A program made the translations under genes and the position numbers. Shown here in pieces: positions 35,020 to 43,219 of a stretch of DNA of 64,000 bases. The DNA lies in the NCBI RefSeq assembly GCF_014269205.2, contig NZ_JABWRY020000001.1, positions 3,906,001 through 3,970,000 of the forward strand, written 5' to 3'. The stretch comes from Pseudomonas kermanshahensis (lineage in GTDB: Bacteria > Pseudomonadota > Gammaproteobacteria > Pseudomonadales > Pseudomonadaceae). How positions within the stretch are numbered: the stretch's first letter is position 1; the number at the start of each line of letters is the position of its first letter. The notes below the pieces were generated by a model. It had not been told where the DNA came from, did not search any database, and saw nothing but the letters and a program-made list of their open reading frames with translations.

Positions 35020-38000
35020 GTGAGCGAGACCGATGCGCAGTTCTTTATCCGGGGCCTTGACACCTGGAGGTTCGCGTTTGACCGCACTACGCTGCAACGC
35101 GGCCTCGACTATGCAGAGGAAGGCAGGAGCGAAATCGTATCGATCCTGGACCTGACCATCCGCGCTCAGTGCGCAGGCTCTGGCGGCCGCGCCTATTACC
35201 AGCGCATCACGCTGGACATGACCGAGGACGGCCTTGAATGCGAGGGCACCTGCTCGTGCCCGGTCGGTGACAATTGCAAACACTGCGCAGCGGCGCTCTA
35301 TTTGCTGGAACGGGGCCCGGACTGGGTCGAAGGCACACCTGACGACCCCCTTGCCGTTACGCCAGCAGCGCAGCAGTCCCTAGAATTGCCCCCCGAACTG
35401 GCACACTGGGTCGAGGCCCTGGAAGTACCGGCAAGCCTTGCCACACAACCCGCCAAGCGCAAAGGCCCTGCACTCTACTATGTGGTGAGCAACAACCATG
35501 GCCAGTGCATGCTCAGCGTGTTCAAAGGTACCCGGCAGCCCGATGACAGCTTGAAGCTGAGCCGGCCCAGTTCGATGCCCGAGCTCATCTACTACACACC
35601 CAAGTACGTGACCGATGAAGACTTGCGTGCGCTGCGGCTGATCGATGCCCTCAGTAAGGATTACAGCCTGCCCGTCGCACGCCTGGAAGGCAAAAAGGGC
35701 GCCGAACTCTACGAGTATGCCCTCGCCACCGGCCGCTTACTGTATGGCCAACAGCAGAAACCCCTGGCCCAAGGCCCCGACCTGCACGCCGAATTTCGTT
35801 GGGTTCGGCTGGACAACGGCAGCTACCGCGGCGCCTGGCACCATGCTGAAAATACCCACATGCTGGCACTGCCGGTCGACCCACTCTATTACGTCGACCC
35901 ACAAGGCGGACAGACCGGCAAGCTGCTGCATGACCTTGACCCGTTCATTGCCAGCCAACTGGCCAGCGCCCCGACGGTCCCCGAGCACCTGATCATCCCC
36001 CTGAGCCATCGCTTGAACGCATTGAACCGCCAGGTTCCGACGCCCACCAAGGTCCGCAGCGAACAGATCGACACGATCGAGCCTCGCCCTCACCTGACCC
36101 TCGGCAGCCTCGAGTACAGCGCGTACATGCCCAAGACCGGACGCATGCAGCGCCAGATGCAGCACCGCGCCGCGCTGTCGTTCGACTACGACGGCCTGCG
36201 CGCCAGCGGCAACGACGACAAACCGTTGACCCGCCTGGTGGATGCCACCAGCCAGCGCATTCGCCGCCAGCCCAAGGCCGAACAGGCGCTGCGCAAGACG
36301 CTACGCGACCTCGGCTTCAAGGCCGCCACCCGGCAGAGCAAGGCGCTGCCCGACAGTGCGGGCGAGATGCACCAACTGCCGGATGACGAGGCCTGGCTGC
36401 ACTTCGCCCGCAACGGCCTGGCACGCCTGCGTGAAGCCGGCTGGGTGATCGACATCCACCGCGATTTTTCCTTCAACCTGCACGAGGTGGACGACTGGTA
36501 CGCCAGCATCGACGAAGCCCCCGGGCATGAATGGTTCGACCTGGAACTGGGCATCGTGGTCGATGGCCAGCGCCACAGCCTGCTGCCGATCGTGCTGCAG
36601 TTGCTGCGCAGCAACCCGGAACTGCTGCGCCCCAGCGAACTGGCCCGGCGCAGTGACGACGAACACTTGCTGATCGACCTTAACCGCGGCCGCCTCGACA
36701 GCCCCGCGCTGCGCGTCGCCCTGCCCTACGGCCGGATCAAGGCGGTGATGGGCACCCTTGGCGAGCTCTACCTGCATGAAGACGCCGCCGGCCCTTCACT
36801 GCGCCTGGACCGGGCCGATGCCGCGCGCTTGAACGAGCTCGATCACCTGCCGCTGCACTGGGAAGGCGGCGCGCACGTGCGCGACCTGGGCAAGCGCCTG
36901 CGTGACGCACGCGACCTGCAGGTCGAACCGCCCGCGCAACTGAACGCGGCCCTGCGCCCTTATCAGCAACAAGGCCTGAACTGGTTACAAGCCCTGCGCG
37001 AAATGGGCACGGGCGGCATCCTCGGCGATGACATGGGCCTGGGCAAGACCCTGCAAACCCTGGCTCACCTGTTGCTGGAGAAACAGTCCGGCCGCCTGAC
37101 CACTCCCGCCCTGGCGGTGATGCCGACCAGCCTGATACCCAACTGGCTCGACGAGGCCAAACGCTTTGCCCCCGACCTGCGCGTGGTGGCACCGCAGGGC
37201 CCAGGGCGCAGCAAGCATTTCGCCACGCTGCATGACTACGACCTGGTGCTCACCACCTATGCCCTCGTGCCCCGCGACCTCGAACACTTGCGCACGCAGC
37301 ACTGGCACGTGCTGGTACTCGACGAGGCGCAGAACATCAAAAGCAGCACCAGCAAAGCCGCCCTCGCCGTCTGCGAGCTGCAGGCCGAGCAGCGCCTGTG
37401 CCTGACCGGTACGCCGATGGAAAACAACCTCGGCGAGCTGTGGTCGATCTTCCACTTCCTGATGCCGGGCTGGCTGGGCGACCTCAAGCGCTTCAACCAG
37501 GATTACCGCACCCCGATCGAACGCCGCGGCGACGCCGAACGCATGACCCACCTGGTCAGCCGCATCCGCCCGTTCCTGCTGCGCCGCACCAAGGAACAGG
37601 TGGCCACCGAACTGCCCGCCAAGACCGAGATGGTGCACTGGGTCGAGCTCAGCGATGCTCAGCGCGATACCTACGAGGCGGTGCGGGTGGCGATGGACAA
37701 GAAAGTGCGCGACGAAATCGCCCGAAACGGCGCCTCGCGCAGCCAGATTGTCATCCTTGATGCCCTGCTCAAGTTACGCCAGGTGTGCTGCGACCTGCGC
37801 CTGGTGAAGGGCGTCGAGACCAAGGGCAACCAGGCCGATAAAGGCAAGCTCGGCGCCCTGCTGGAGATGCTCGAAGAGCTGCTCAGTGAAGGCCGGCGGG
37901 TACTGCTGTTCTCCCAGTTCACCTCGATGCTGGCATTGATCGAGCAAGAACTGCAAAAGCGCAAGGTGCGTTACAGCCTGCTGACCGGCGACACCCGCGA

Positions 38001-38367
38001 CCGCCGCACGCCGGTGCAAGCGTTCCAGCAGGGTGACAGCGAAGTGTTCCTGATCAGCCTCAAGGCGGGTGGCACCGGGTTGAACCTGACGGCTGCGGAC
38101 ACGGTGATCCACTTTGACCCCTGGTGGAACCCGGCCAGCGAAAACCAGGCCACCGACCGCGCCTACCGCATCGGCCAGGACAAACCGGTGTTCGTGTTCA
38201 AGCTGATTACCCGCGGCACGGTGGAAGAGAAGATTCAGCTGTTGCAGCAAGAGAAGGCGGCCCTGGCGGCAAGCCTGCTCGATGGCGGGCAGGCCGGGCA
38301 GTGGCGGCTGGGGGATGATGAGATCGAGGCGCTGTTTGCCCCCTTGCCCGGGAAGCGCGGCCGCTAG
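35020..38367 (+). CDS. SWIM zinc finger + SNF2/RapA-type helicase
   Basis: 1115 residues. SWIM finger CSCPVGDNCKH gives Cys78, Cys80, Cys86 and His88. A long middle region (about 100-620) has bacterial SNF2-associated segments. Then comes the SNF2 ATPase: Walker A GDDMGLGKTLQTLAHLL, DEAQ box VLVLDEAQNIKSS, and helicase C domain with VLLFSQFTSMLALIEQEL, LISLKAGGTGLNL and TDRAYRIGQDKPV. DNA-dependent ATPase, probably a double-stranded DNA translocase; no nuclease domain. GTG at 35020 starts one base after the csiV stop, with GGAG upstream, so it is coupled to mfd-csiV. Confidence 0.92.
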   Translation: MSETDAQFFIRGLDTWRFAFDRTTLQRGLDYAEEGRSEIVSILDLTIRAQCAGSGGRAYYQRITLDMTEDGLECEGTCSCPVGDNCKHCAAALYLLERGPDWVEGTPDDPLAVTPAAQQSLELPPELAHWVEALEVPASLATQPAKRKGPALYYVVSNNHGQCMLSVFKGTRQPDDSLKLSRPSSMPELIYYTPKYVTDEDLRALRLIDALSKDYSLPVARLEGKKGAELYEYALATGRLLYGQQQKPLAQGPDLHAEFRWVRLDNGSYRGAWHHAENTHMLALPVDPLYYVDPQGGQTGKLLHDLDPFIASQLASAPTVPEHLIIPLSHRLNALNRQVPTPTKVRSEQIDTIEPRPHLTLGSLEYSAYMPKTGRMQRQMQHRAALSFDYDGLRASGNDDKPLTRLVDATSQRIRRQPKAEQALRKTLRDLGFKAATRQSKALPDSAGEMHQLPDDEAWLHFARNGLARLREAGWVIDIHRDFSFNLHEVDDWYASIDEAPGHEWFDLELGIVVDGQRHSLLPIVLQLLRSNPELLRPSELARRSDDEHLLIDLNRGRLDSPALRVALPYGRIKAVMGTLGELYLHEDAAGPSLRLDRADAARLNELDHLPLHWEGGAHVRDLGKRLRDARDLQVEPPAQLNAALRPYQQQGLNWLQALREMGTGGILGDDMGLGKTLQTLAHLLLEKQSGRLTTPALAVMPTSLIPNWLDEAKRFAPDLRVVAPQGPGRSKHFATLHDYDLVLTTYALVPRDLEHLRTQHWHVLVLDEAQNIKSSTSKAALAVCELQAEQRLCLTGTPMENNLGELWSIFHFLMPGWLGDLKRFNQDYRTPIERRGDAERMTHLVSRIRPFLLRRTKEQVATELPAKTEMVHWVELSDAQRDTYEAVRVAMDKKVRDEIARNGASRSQIVILDALLKLRQVCCDLRLVKGVETKGNQADKGKLGALLEMLEELLSEGRRVLLFSQFTSMLALIEQELQKRKVRYSLLTGDTRDRRTPVQAFQQGDSEVFLISLKAGGTGLNLTAADTVIHFDPWWNPASENQATDRAYRIGQDKPVFVFKLITRGTVEEKIQLLQQEKAALAASLLDGGQAGQWRLGDDEIEALFAPLPGKRGR

Positions 38368-38380
38368 CAGCCAGTGCCGA

Positions 38381-38539
38381 CCTCTTCGCGGGGCAAGCCC
38401 GCTCCCACAGAAAATGTACAGCCCTCAAGAGCGGTGCAGTCCTGTGGTGTACAGCCCTCAAGAGCGGTGCAGTCCTGTGGTGTACAGCCCTCAAGAGCGG
38501 TGCAGTCCTGTGGGAGCGGGCTTGCCCCGCGAAGAGGCC
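38381..38539. repeat. REPIN with enlarged spacer
   Basis: CCTCTTCGCGGGGCAAGCCC and its inverted partner GGGCTTGCCCCGCGAAGAGG are present, but the spacer is expanded by a three-copy tandem repeat (38415-38513). It lies between the convergent ends of the SNF2 gene and nagZ. Confidence 0.92.
38415..38513. repeat. Three perfect 33-bp tandem repeats inside a REPIN
   Basis: Three consecutive identical units run 38415-38447, 38448-38480 and 38481-38513. Each begins TGTACAGCCCTCAAGAGCGG and ends CAGTCCTGTGG, the junction into the REP arm. No unique spacers lie between copies, so it is not a CRISPR array. Confidence 0.95.
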
Positions 38540-38546
38540 AGATCAG

Positions 38547-39557
38547 TCAATCGACCAGCTGCGCCTCGCGCAACGCCCCCAACGCCTCCAGCCAACGCGG
38601 CTGCTGGCGATAATCGGTGCGCGCAAAGCCCTGCCCGCGCATCCGTGCAATGCGCGGCGAAGGCTTGACCTTCAGCCGCTGCGCCGCACTCAATGCCAGC
38701 TCTGCCGCCGCCCGGTCGTTGCACACCAGGCCCATGTCGCAGCCAGCACTCAACGCTGCTTCGATGCGGTTGGCCGCATCCCCGACCACGTGCGCACCGG
38801 CCATGGACAGGTCGTCACTGAAAATCACCCCGTCAAAGCCCAGCTCACCTCGCAGGATGTCCTGCAACCAACGCCGCGAGAAGCCGGCCGGCTGGTTATC
38901 GACCTGCGGGTAGATCACGTGGGCCGGCATCACCGCTGCCAGCTGGCCGCTGAGCCGGGTGAAGGGCACCAGGTCCGCCTGACGCAACTGTTCAAGGCTG
39001 CGCTCGTCCGTGGGAATGGCCACGTGCGAGTCGGCCTCGGCCCAGCCGTGCCCCGGGAAGTGCTTGCCGCAGGCCGCCATGCCCGCAGCGTTCATACCGC
39101 GAATGAAGGCCGCCGCCAGCTGCGTGGCGCGCTGTGGTTCACCCTCGAAGGCGCGGCTGCCGACCACCGCACTGCGCTGGTGGTCCAGGTCGAGCACCGG
39201 GGCGAAGCTCAGGTCCAGGCCTACCGCCAGCACCTCGGTGGCCATCAACCAGCCGCACTGCTCCGCCAGGTAATCGGCGTTGTCGTTGTCGGCCAATGCA
39301 CGCATGGCCGGCAGGCGCACGAAGCCTTGGCGCAGCCGCTGCACACGCCCGCCCTCTTGGTCGACGGCCAGGATCAAGTCCGGGCGAATCGCGCGAATGG
39401 ACGCGCACAGTTCGCGCACCTGGCGCGGGCTGTCGATATTGCGGGCAAAGATGATCAAGCCGGCCACTTCAGGTTGGCGCAGCAGGTGACGGTCTTCGGC
39501 GGTCAGCCATTTACCGGCGATGTCCACCATCAAGGAGCCTTGCAGGCTGACGGTCAT
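38547..39557 (-). CDS. nagZ: Beta-N-acetylhexosaminidase NagZ
   Basis: 336 residues, cytoplasmic GH3 enzyme of peptidoglycan recycling. LAVDQEGGRVQRL, GKHFPGHGWAEADSH (catalytic His on the mobile loop) and GVIFSDDLSMAGA (nucleophile Asp) are diagnostic. It removes GlcNAc from GlcNAc-anhydroMurNAc peptides, producing the anhydromuropeptides that signal AmpC induction. It lies 10 bp after the YkuD-domain gene on the same strand, which suggests one recycling operon. Confidence 0.96.
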   Translation of the reverse strand: MTVSLQGSLMVDIAGKWLTAEDRHLLRQPEVAGLIIFARNIDSPRQVRELCASIRAIRPDLILAVDQEGGRVQRLRQGFVRLPAMRALADNDNADYLAEQCGWLMATEVLAVGLDLSFAPVLDLDHQRSAVVGSRAFEGEPQRATQLAAAFIRGMNAAGMAACGKHFPGHGWAEADSHVAIPTDERSLEQLRQADLVPFTRLSGQLAAVMPAHVIYPQVDNQPAGFSRRWLQDILRGELGFDGVIFSDDLSMAGAHVVGDAANRIEAALSAGCDMGLVCNDRAAAELALSAAQRLKVKPSPRIARMRGQGFARTDYRQQPRWLEALGALREAQLVD

Positions 39558-39567
39558 GGGAAATCCT

Positions 39568-40092
39568 TCATTGAAGACTTAAAGAAGCCCACTGGGGGCA
39601 AGCCGCCTCTTCGATGCGCACCCGGCAATGGGCCGGCACGCGGTCGAACAGGCCAAGCAAATCGGTGTTGTGCAGGCGTATGCAGCCATGGGACAGCGGC
39701 ACGCCCAAAGGTTCGGTCTCAGGTGTGCCATGCAAGTAGATATAGCGGCGGAACGTGTCGACGGCGCCGAGGCGGTTGACGCCCGGCTCGCAGCCGCTGA
39801 GCCAGAGTATGCGGGTGAGGACCCAGTCCCGCCCGGGAAACCGCGCCTGCAGCTCAGGCGACCAGACCTCACCGGTCCAGCGCCGCCCACGCAACACTGC
39901 GTTCAGCGGCAGGCCCGCGCCAATCTTCGCCCGTACCTGATGCAGGCCACGCGGCGTGCAGCCCGAACCCTTGCGCTCGCCGGCGCCGTTACGCGCCGTG
40001 GACACCGCCAGGCGCAGGCACAAGCGGCCCTGGGCGAACCCATAGAGGCATTGGTCGGCAAGGGAGATGTGCAATAGATCGAGATCGGGCAT
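39568..40092 (-). CDS. YkuD-domain L,D-transpeptidase-fold protein, probably cytoplasmic
   Basis: 174 residues, made of one YkuD domain. HGTPETEPLGVPLSHGCIRL contains the His and the SHGC(I)R catalytic cysteine motif. The N-terminus MPDLDLLHISLADQCLYGFA starts directly in the first beta strand and there is no signal peptide or membrane segment, unlike periplasmic L,D-transpeptidases. ATG at 40092; a longer upstream frame has no signal sequence either. It lies 10 bp upstream of nagZ and 40 bp after psrA. A signal-less YkuD enzyme (ElsL) of Acinetobacter is an L,D-carboxypeptidase in muropeptide recycling, and I infer the same here. Confidence 0.82.
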   Translation of the reverse strand: MPDLDLLHISLADQCLYGFAQGRLCLRLAVSTARNGAGERKGSGCTPRGLHQVRAKIGAGLPLNAVLRGRRWTGEVWSPELQARFPGRDWVLTRILWLSGCEPGVNRLGAVDTFRRYIYLHGTPETEPLGVPLSHGCIRLHNTDLLGLFDRVPAHCRVRIEEAACPQWASLSLQ

Positions 40093-40132
40093 GGGCGCTA
40101 GCTTAGCCGAAGCGCCCTGCCCCGCCCAGCCT

Positions 40133-40843
40133 TCAGGCCTTGGCGGTGGCTGTGCTGCTGGTCTTGCTGCGCGGGCGCAGTTGGGCGGCTGCCATGGCTT
40201 CGTCGGTGACCCCGCTGTCGGCACGCATGCCTGCTGCCAGGAACGGCACCATCAGGCGCATGACCTGTTCGATCGAGGTATTGATGCCAAAATCGGTTTC
40301 GGCGATGGCGCGCAACGCCTTGATGCCGGACATGCTGAACGCTGCGGCGCCGAGCATGAAGTGCACGCGCCAGAACAGCTCCAGCGGCGGAACCCGTGGC
40401 GCGGCTTCGTTGACCAGCAGCATGTAGCGGCGGAACACCTTGCCGTACATGTCTTCCAGGTAACGCCGCAGGTGCCCCTGGCTCTGGCTGAAAGCCAGCC
40501 CCAGCAGGCGCATGAAGATAGACAGGTCATTGTTGCTGCGCGGCTGCACGGCCAGGGCCTGCTCGACGAGCATTTCGAGCAGCTCCTCGAGGCTGGGCTT
40601 TTGCTCCGGGCGCGCCTGGCGACGCTCGAGTTCACGTTCGAGGCTGGCACAGAAAGGGCCGAGGAAACGCGAGAAGACCGCCTGGATAAGGGCCTTTTTG
40701 GAACCGAAGTGGTAGTTGACCGCCGCCAGGTTCACCCCGGCCTTGCTGGTGATCAACCGCAACGAGGTTTCAGCGAAGCCTCTTTCCGCGAACAGCTGCT
40801 CGGCAGCATCGAGAATGCGTTCAACGGTTTCCGATTGGGCCAT
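40133..40843 (-). CDS. psrA: TetR-family regulator PsrA
   Basis: 236 residues. N-terminal TetR DNA-binding domain (ILDAAEQLFAERGFAETSLR, NLAAVNYHFGSKKALIQAVF) and a C-terminal ligand domain that in PsrA binds long-chain fatty acids. In pseudomonads PsrA activates rpoS and represses fadBA and itself. ATG at 40843 gives the known N-terminus MAQSETVERIL. Two overlapping palindromes matching the PsrA consensus lie 16-42 bases upstream, so autorepression is expected. Divergent from lexA. Confidence 0.94.
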   Translation of the reverse strand: MAQSETVERILDAAEQLFAERGFAETSLRLITSKAGVNLAAVNYHFGSKKALIQAVFSRFLGPFCASLERELERRQARPEQKPSLEELLEMLVEQALAVQPRSNNDLSIFMRLLGLAFSQSQGHLRRYLEDMYGKVFRRYMLLVNEAAPRVPPLELFWRVHFMLGAAAFSMSGIKALRAIAETDFGINTSIEQVMRLMVPFLAAGMRADSGVTDEAMAAAQLRPRSKTSSTATAKA

Positions 40844-40858
40844 GATTATTCCGCCAGA

Positions 40859-40885
40859 CAAACAGGTGTTTGAAACATACGTTTC
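40859..40885. promoter_or_regulatory. Two overlapping PsrA operator palindromes
   Basis: CAAAC-AGGT-GTTTG (40859-40872) and GAAAC-ATAC-GTTTC (40872-40885) are both perfect and share one base. Each fits the PsrA consensus (G/C)AAAC-N2-4-GTTT(G/C). Confidence 0.85.
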
Positions 40886-40987
40886 AGGCCTGCGTCTGTC
40901 AAGGCTCGGTGACTGGGTGGTCGCCATTTAAAAACGCCAATCATCGCGCTGCAAGCGCCATTCTCGCTGTTTCTTCGTACAGGGTGC

Positions 40988-41015
40988 TTGCAGCTCATCC
41001 AGTACTGTATATAAT
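40988..41015 (+). promoter_or_regulatory. lexA promoter
   Basis: TTGCAG (40988-40993) and TATAAT (41010-41015) are 16 bp apart. The -10 element lies inside the first LexA box. Confidence 0.75.
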
Positions 41016-41039
41016 CCCAGTCACTGTATAAAAAGACAG
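41005..41039. promoter_or_regulatory. Two LexA (SOS) boxes upstream of lexA
   Basis: CTGTATATAATCCCAG (41005-41020) and CTGTATAAAAAGACAG (41024-41039) both fit CTG-N10-CAG. They cover the -10 element and the transcription start, so lexA-sulA is autoregulated. Confidence 0.93.
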
Positions 41040-41049
41040 AGCGCTCACC

Positions 41050-41658
41050 ATGTTGAAACTGACGCCACGCCAAGCTGAAATTCTCGCGTTCATCAAACGT
41101 TGCCTTGAAGACAACGGCTTTCCACCGACACGCGCTGAAATCGCTCAGGAGCTGGGCTTCAAATCGCCCAACGCCGCCGAAGAGCACCTGAAGGCCCTTG
41201 CTCGCAAAGGCGCCATCGAGATGACCCCCGGCGCATCCCGCGGCATCCGTATCCCCGGGTTCGAGGCCAAGGCCGACGAAAGCGGCCTGCCGATCATCGG
41301 CCGGGTCGCAGCGGGCGCACCGATCCTCGCTGAGCAGCACATCGAGCAATCCTGCAACATCAACCCTGCCTTCTTCCACCCTCGCGCCGACTATCTGCTC
41401 CGCGTGCACGGCATGAGCATGAAGGATGTCGGCATCTTCGACGGTGACCTGCTGGCAGTGCACACCTGCCGCGAAGCCCGCAATGGCCAGATCGTCGTCG
41501 CCCGCATCGGTGACGAAGTGACCGTCAAGCGCTTCAAGCGCGAAGGCACCAAGGTCTGGCTGGTTGCCGAAAACCCCGAATTCGCCCCCATCGAAGTCGA
41601 CCTGAAAGAACAGGAGCTGGTGATCGAGGGCTTGAGCGTCGGCGTCATACGCCGCTGA
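41050..41658 (+). CDS. lexA: SOS repressor LexA
   Basis: 202 residues. N-terminal winged helix ([40 protein letters not shown]). The self-cleavage Ala-Gly is in [11 protein letters not shown]; the catalytic serine is in [10 protein letters not shown] and the lysine in [10 protein letters not shown]. RecA-stimulated cleavage derepresses SOS genes. It is co-transcribed with sulA 13 bp downstream. This is the LexA1 locus beside psrA found across pseudomonads. Confidence 0.97.
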   Translation: MLKLTPRQAEILAFIKRCLEDNGFPPTRAEIAQELGFKSPNAAEEHLKALARKGAIEMTPGASRGIRIPGFEAKADESGLPIIGRVAAGAPILAEQHIEQSCNINPAFFHPRADYLLRVHGMSMKDVGIFDGDLLAVHTCREARNGQIVVARIGDEVTVKRFKREGTKVWLVAENPEFAPIEVDLKEQELVIEGLSVGVIRR

Positions 41659-41671
41659 TCCAGGAGGCGCC

Positions 41672-42148
41672 ATGCAGCAGTTCATTCACGCACCCGAGCA
41701 AGCCCAGTTGCCATTGTTCGAAGCATTCCTTGCCCAGCCCATTCTGCCGGGCCTGAAGGCCAGCGAGCAGACGCGCAAGAGCAGCCACCCCGAGCTGTTC
41801 AGCGAGCTGTCACTGCGCGGCGCTGCCGAGCATTGCCAGAGCCTGTTGGCCCCGGTCCTGCGCGAACTGAGCGAAGAGGAAGACGCCCGCTGGCTGACCC
41901 TGATCGCCCCACCCTCGAGCTTGACCCAGGCCTGGTTGCGCGATGCTGGCCTCAACCGCGAACGCATCCTGCTGCTGCACCCTCGTGGCAATCAGAGCCC
42001 GCTGCAACTAACCTGCGAAGCGCTGCGCCTTGGCCGCAGCCACACCGTGGTCAGCTGGCTTGGCAGCGTCAATGCCAGTGCGCGTCAACTGCTGCTGCGC
42101 TCAGCCAGCACCGGAAACGCACAAAGCCTGAACATCCGCCTCGGCTGA
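41672..42148 (+). CDS. sulA: SOS cell-division inhibitor SulA
   Basis: 158 residues, SulA/SOS-response cell division inhibitor family. The core WLTLIAPPSSLTQAWLRDAG, RILLLHPRGNQSPLQLTCEAL and HTVVSWLGSVNASARQLLL corresponds to the FtsZ-binding RecA-like fold. It blocks FtsZ polymerisation during SOS. AGGAGG precedes the ATG. Expression follows the LexA boxes of lexA. The 3' end of the gene itself is half of a hairpin that probably terminates the operon. Confidence 0.93.
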   Translation: MQQFIHAPEQAQLPLFEAFLAQPILPGLKASEQTRKSSHPELFSELSLRGAAEHCQSLLAPVLRELSEEEDARWLTLIAPPSSLTQAWLRDAGLNRERILLLHPRGNQSPLQLTCEALRLGRSHTVVSWLGSVNASARQLLLRSASTGNAQSLNIRLG

Positions 42149-42160
42149 TGTTCAGGCTTT
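42123..42160 (+). terminator. Terminator overlapping the sulA 3' end
   Basis: A perfect 13-bp stem AAAGCCTGAACAT / ATGTTCAGGCTTT includes the last sulA codons and stop. Only three T end the stem and no longer T-run follows. Confidence 0.65.
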
Positions 42161-42198
42161 GCCTGTTACTTCAAAAGCACTGATACCAAGCAACGCGA

Positions 42199-42432
42199 TC
42201 AATGCAGAACGCGAGGACCTTCGTCGCGTTCGAGCTCGCCATCCATCAGGCGACCGGCCATCTGCACGCCGACACTGAGCATGGCCTTGGCCACTTCTAC
42301 ATGCTGACCCTGCAGGAACGCCTTGGCGTCTTCCGAGAAATCCAGGGTTACCAGAGAGCCCTCATCCTCCGCACGACGCAGTTCGATCCGGCCATCAGGC
42401 AACTCGACAATTTCCAGAAAAGACGTAGACAT
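42199..42432 (-). CDS. Conserved small protein of unknown function
   Basis: 77 residues from ATG at 42432, with GGAGAA upstream. MSTSFLEIVELPDGRIELRR, LVTLDFSEDAKAFLQGQ and VAKAMLSVGVQMAGRLM suggest a small alpha/beta protein without signal peptide. It is followed by another conserved gene upstream (DUF6586) and this pair sits beside lexA-sulA in other pseudomonads as well. I do not know a function. Confidence 0.7.
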   Translation of the reverse strand: MSTSFLEIVELPDGRIELRRAEDEGSLVTLDFSEDAKAFLQGQHVEVAKAMLSVGVQMAGRLMDGELERDEGPRVLH

Positions 42433-42482
42433 AAAAGGCTGTTCTCCACGAAAGGCCAACATTGTATCAGCCGCAGCGGCTA

Positions 42483-42998
42483 TCAGCACTCACTCAACGC
42501 GTCACGGAAACGTCTCACCAAGCTTTTAAGGTTGCTGCGCCAGCTTTCCAGCTCTTCACGCGACAGCGCAGGCTGCTCGGGCTCATCGAGATTGACGGCC
42601 TGAATCAGCGGCTGGGTGACATCGGTTTTAGGCGTTTTTTTCGCGACCGGTGGTCGGAACAAATCGGCATAAGCACTCAGCATTTGCGCCAGCCAGGTTT
42701 CACGCTGACGGGCCAATTCCAGCAGCTCGGCCACCTCGGGGATAGCGATGCCATTCAGCGCATCGCCTTCAAGCAGTTGCTCGACACTCGACGCCGTTGG
42801 TAGGCGGTAGTAGCCACCAATTTCATGGCACAGGCCCAGAAGCGCGCCGTACAAGTGGAACAGCGCCGATTCGCGTTCGGCCTGGACCAAGCCCTGAGCG
42901 TTCATGGCCTGGCCCTGTTCGGCTTTGGCCATGGACTCGAGCGCGAGGCCGGCGAAGAACAGTTTCTGGTTGGTGCGGGTGTAGAGTTCCTGGGCCAT
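42483..42998 (-). CDS. DUF6586 family protein
   Basis: 171 residues, helical, no signal peptide. MAQELYTRTNQKLFFAGLAL, ALFHLYGALLGLCHEIGGYY and the C-terminal ELESWRSNLKSLVRRFRDAL match a Pseudomonas family (DUF6586) found between sulA and topA. ATG at 42998 is chosen as the start of the conserved part; the longer frame includes the REPIN. Function unknown. Confidence 0.78.
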   Translation of the reverse strand: MAQELYTRTNQKLFFAGLALESMAKAEQGQAMNAQGLVQAERESALFHLYGALLGLCHEIGGYYRLPTASSVEQLLEGDALNGIAIPEVAELLELARQRETWLAQMLSAYADLFRPPVAKKTPKTDVTQPLIQAVNLDEPEQPALSREELESWRSNLKSLVRRFRDALSEC

Positions 42999-43089
42999 CT
43001 CGAGTGACCTCCCTAAAGGCTGGTAAGCGATTAGGATCAGTTTCAGGGATGGCCTGGCTGGCCGCAAGCTGAATGTCGCATAAACAACT

Positions 43090-43206
43090 GGGGCCGCTTT
43101 GCGCCCCATCGCCGTCAAGCAGGCTCCTACAGGGGGAGCGCCACCGTTGAAATGGCGCTGCACCTGTGGGAGCCGGCTTGCCGGCGATGGGGCGCAAAGC
43201 GGCCCC
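43090..43206. repeat. Large REPIN between DUF6586 and topA
   Basis: GGGGCCGCTTTGCGCCCCAT and its reverse complement form the outer stem, with inner GCCGTCAAGCAGGCTCC and GGAGCCGGCTTGCCGGC arms. The outer part differs from the CGGCCTCTTCGC block seen elsewhere. Confidence 0.85.
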
Positions 43207-43219
43207 CGTTCAACGCCAA

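Noticed and set aside
38415-38513. Possible CRISPR array
   Set aside because: The three repeats are directly adjacent with no spacers, lie inside a REPIN, and no cas gene is present.
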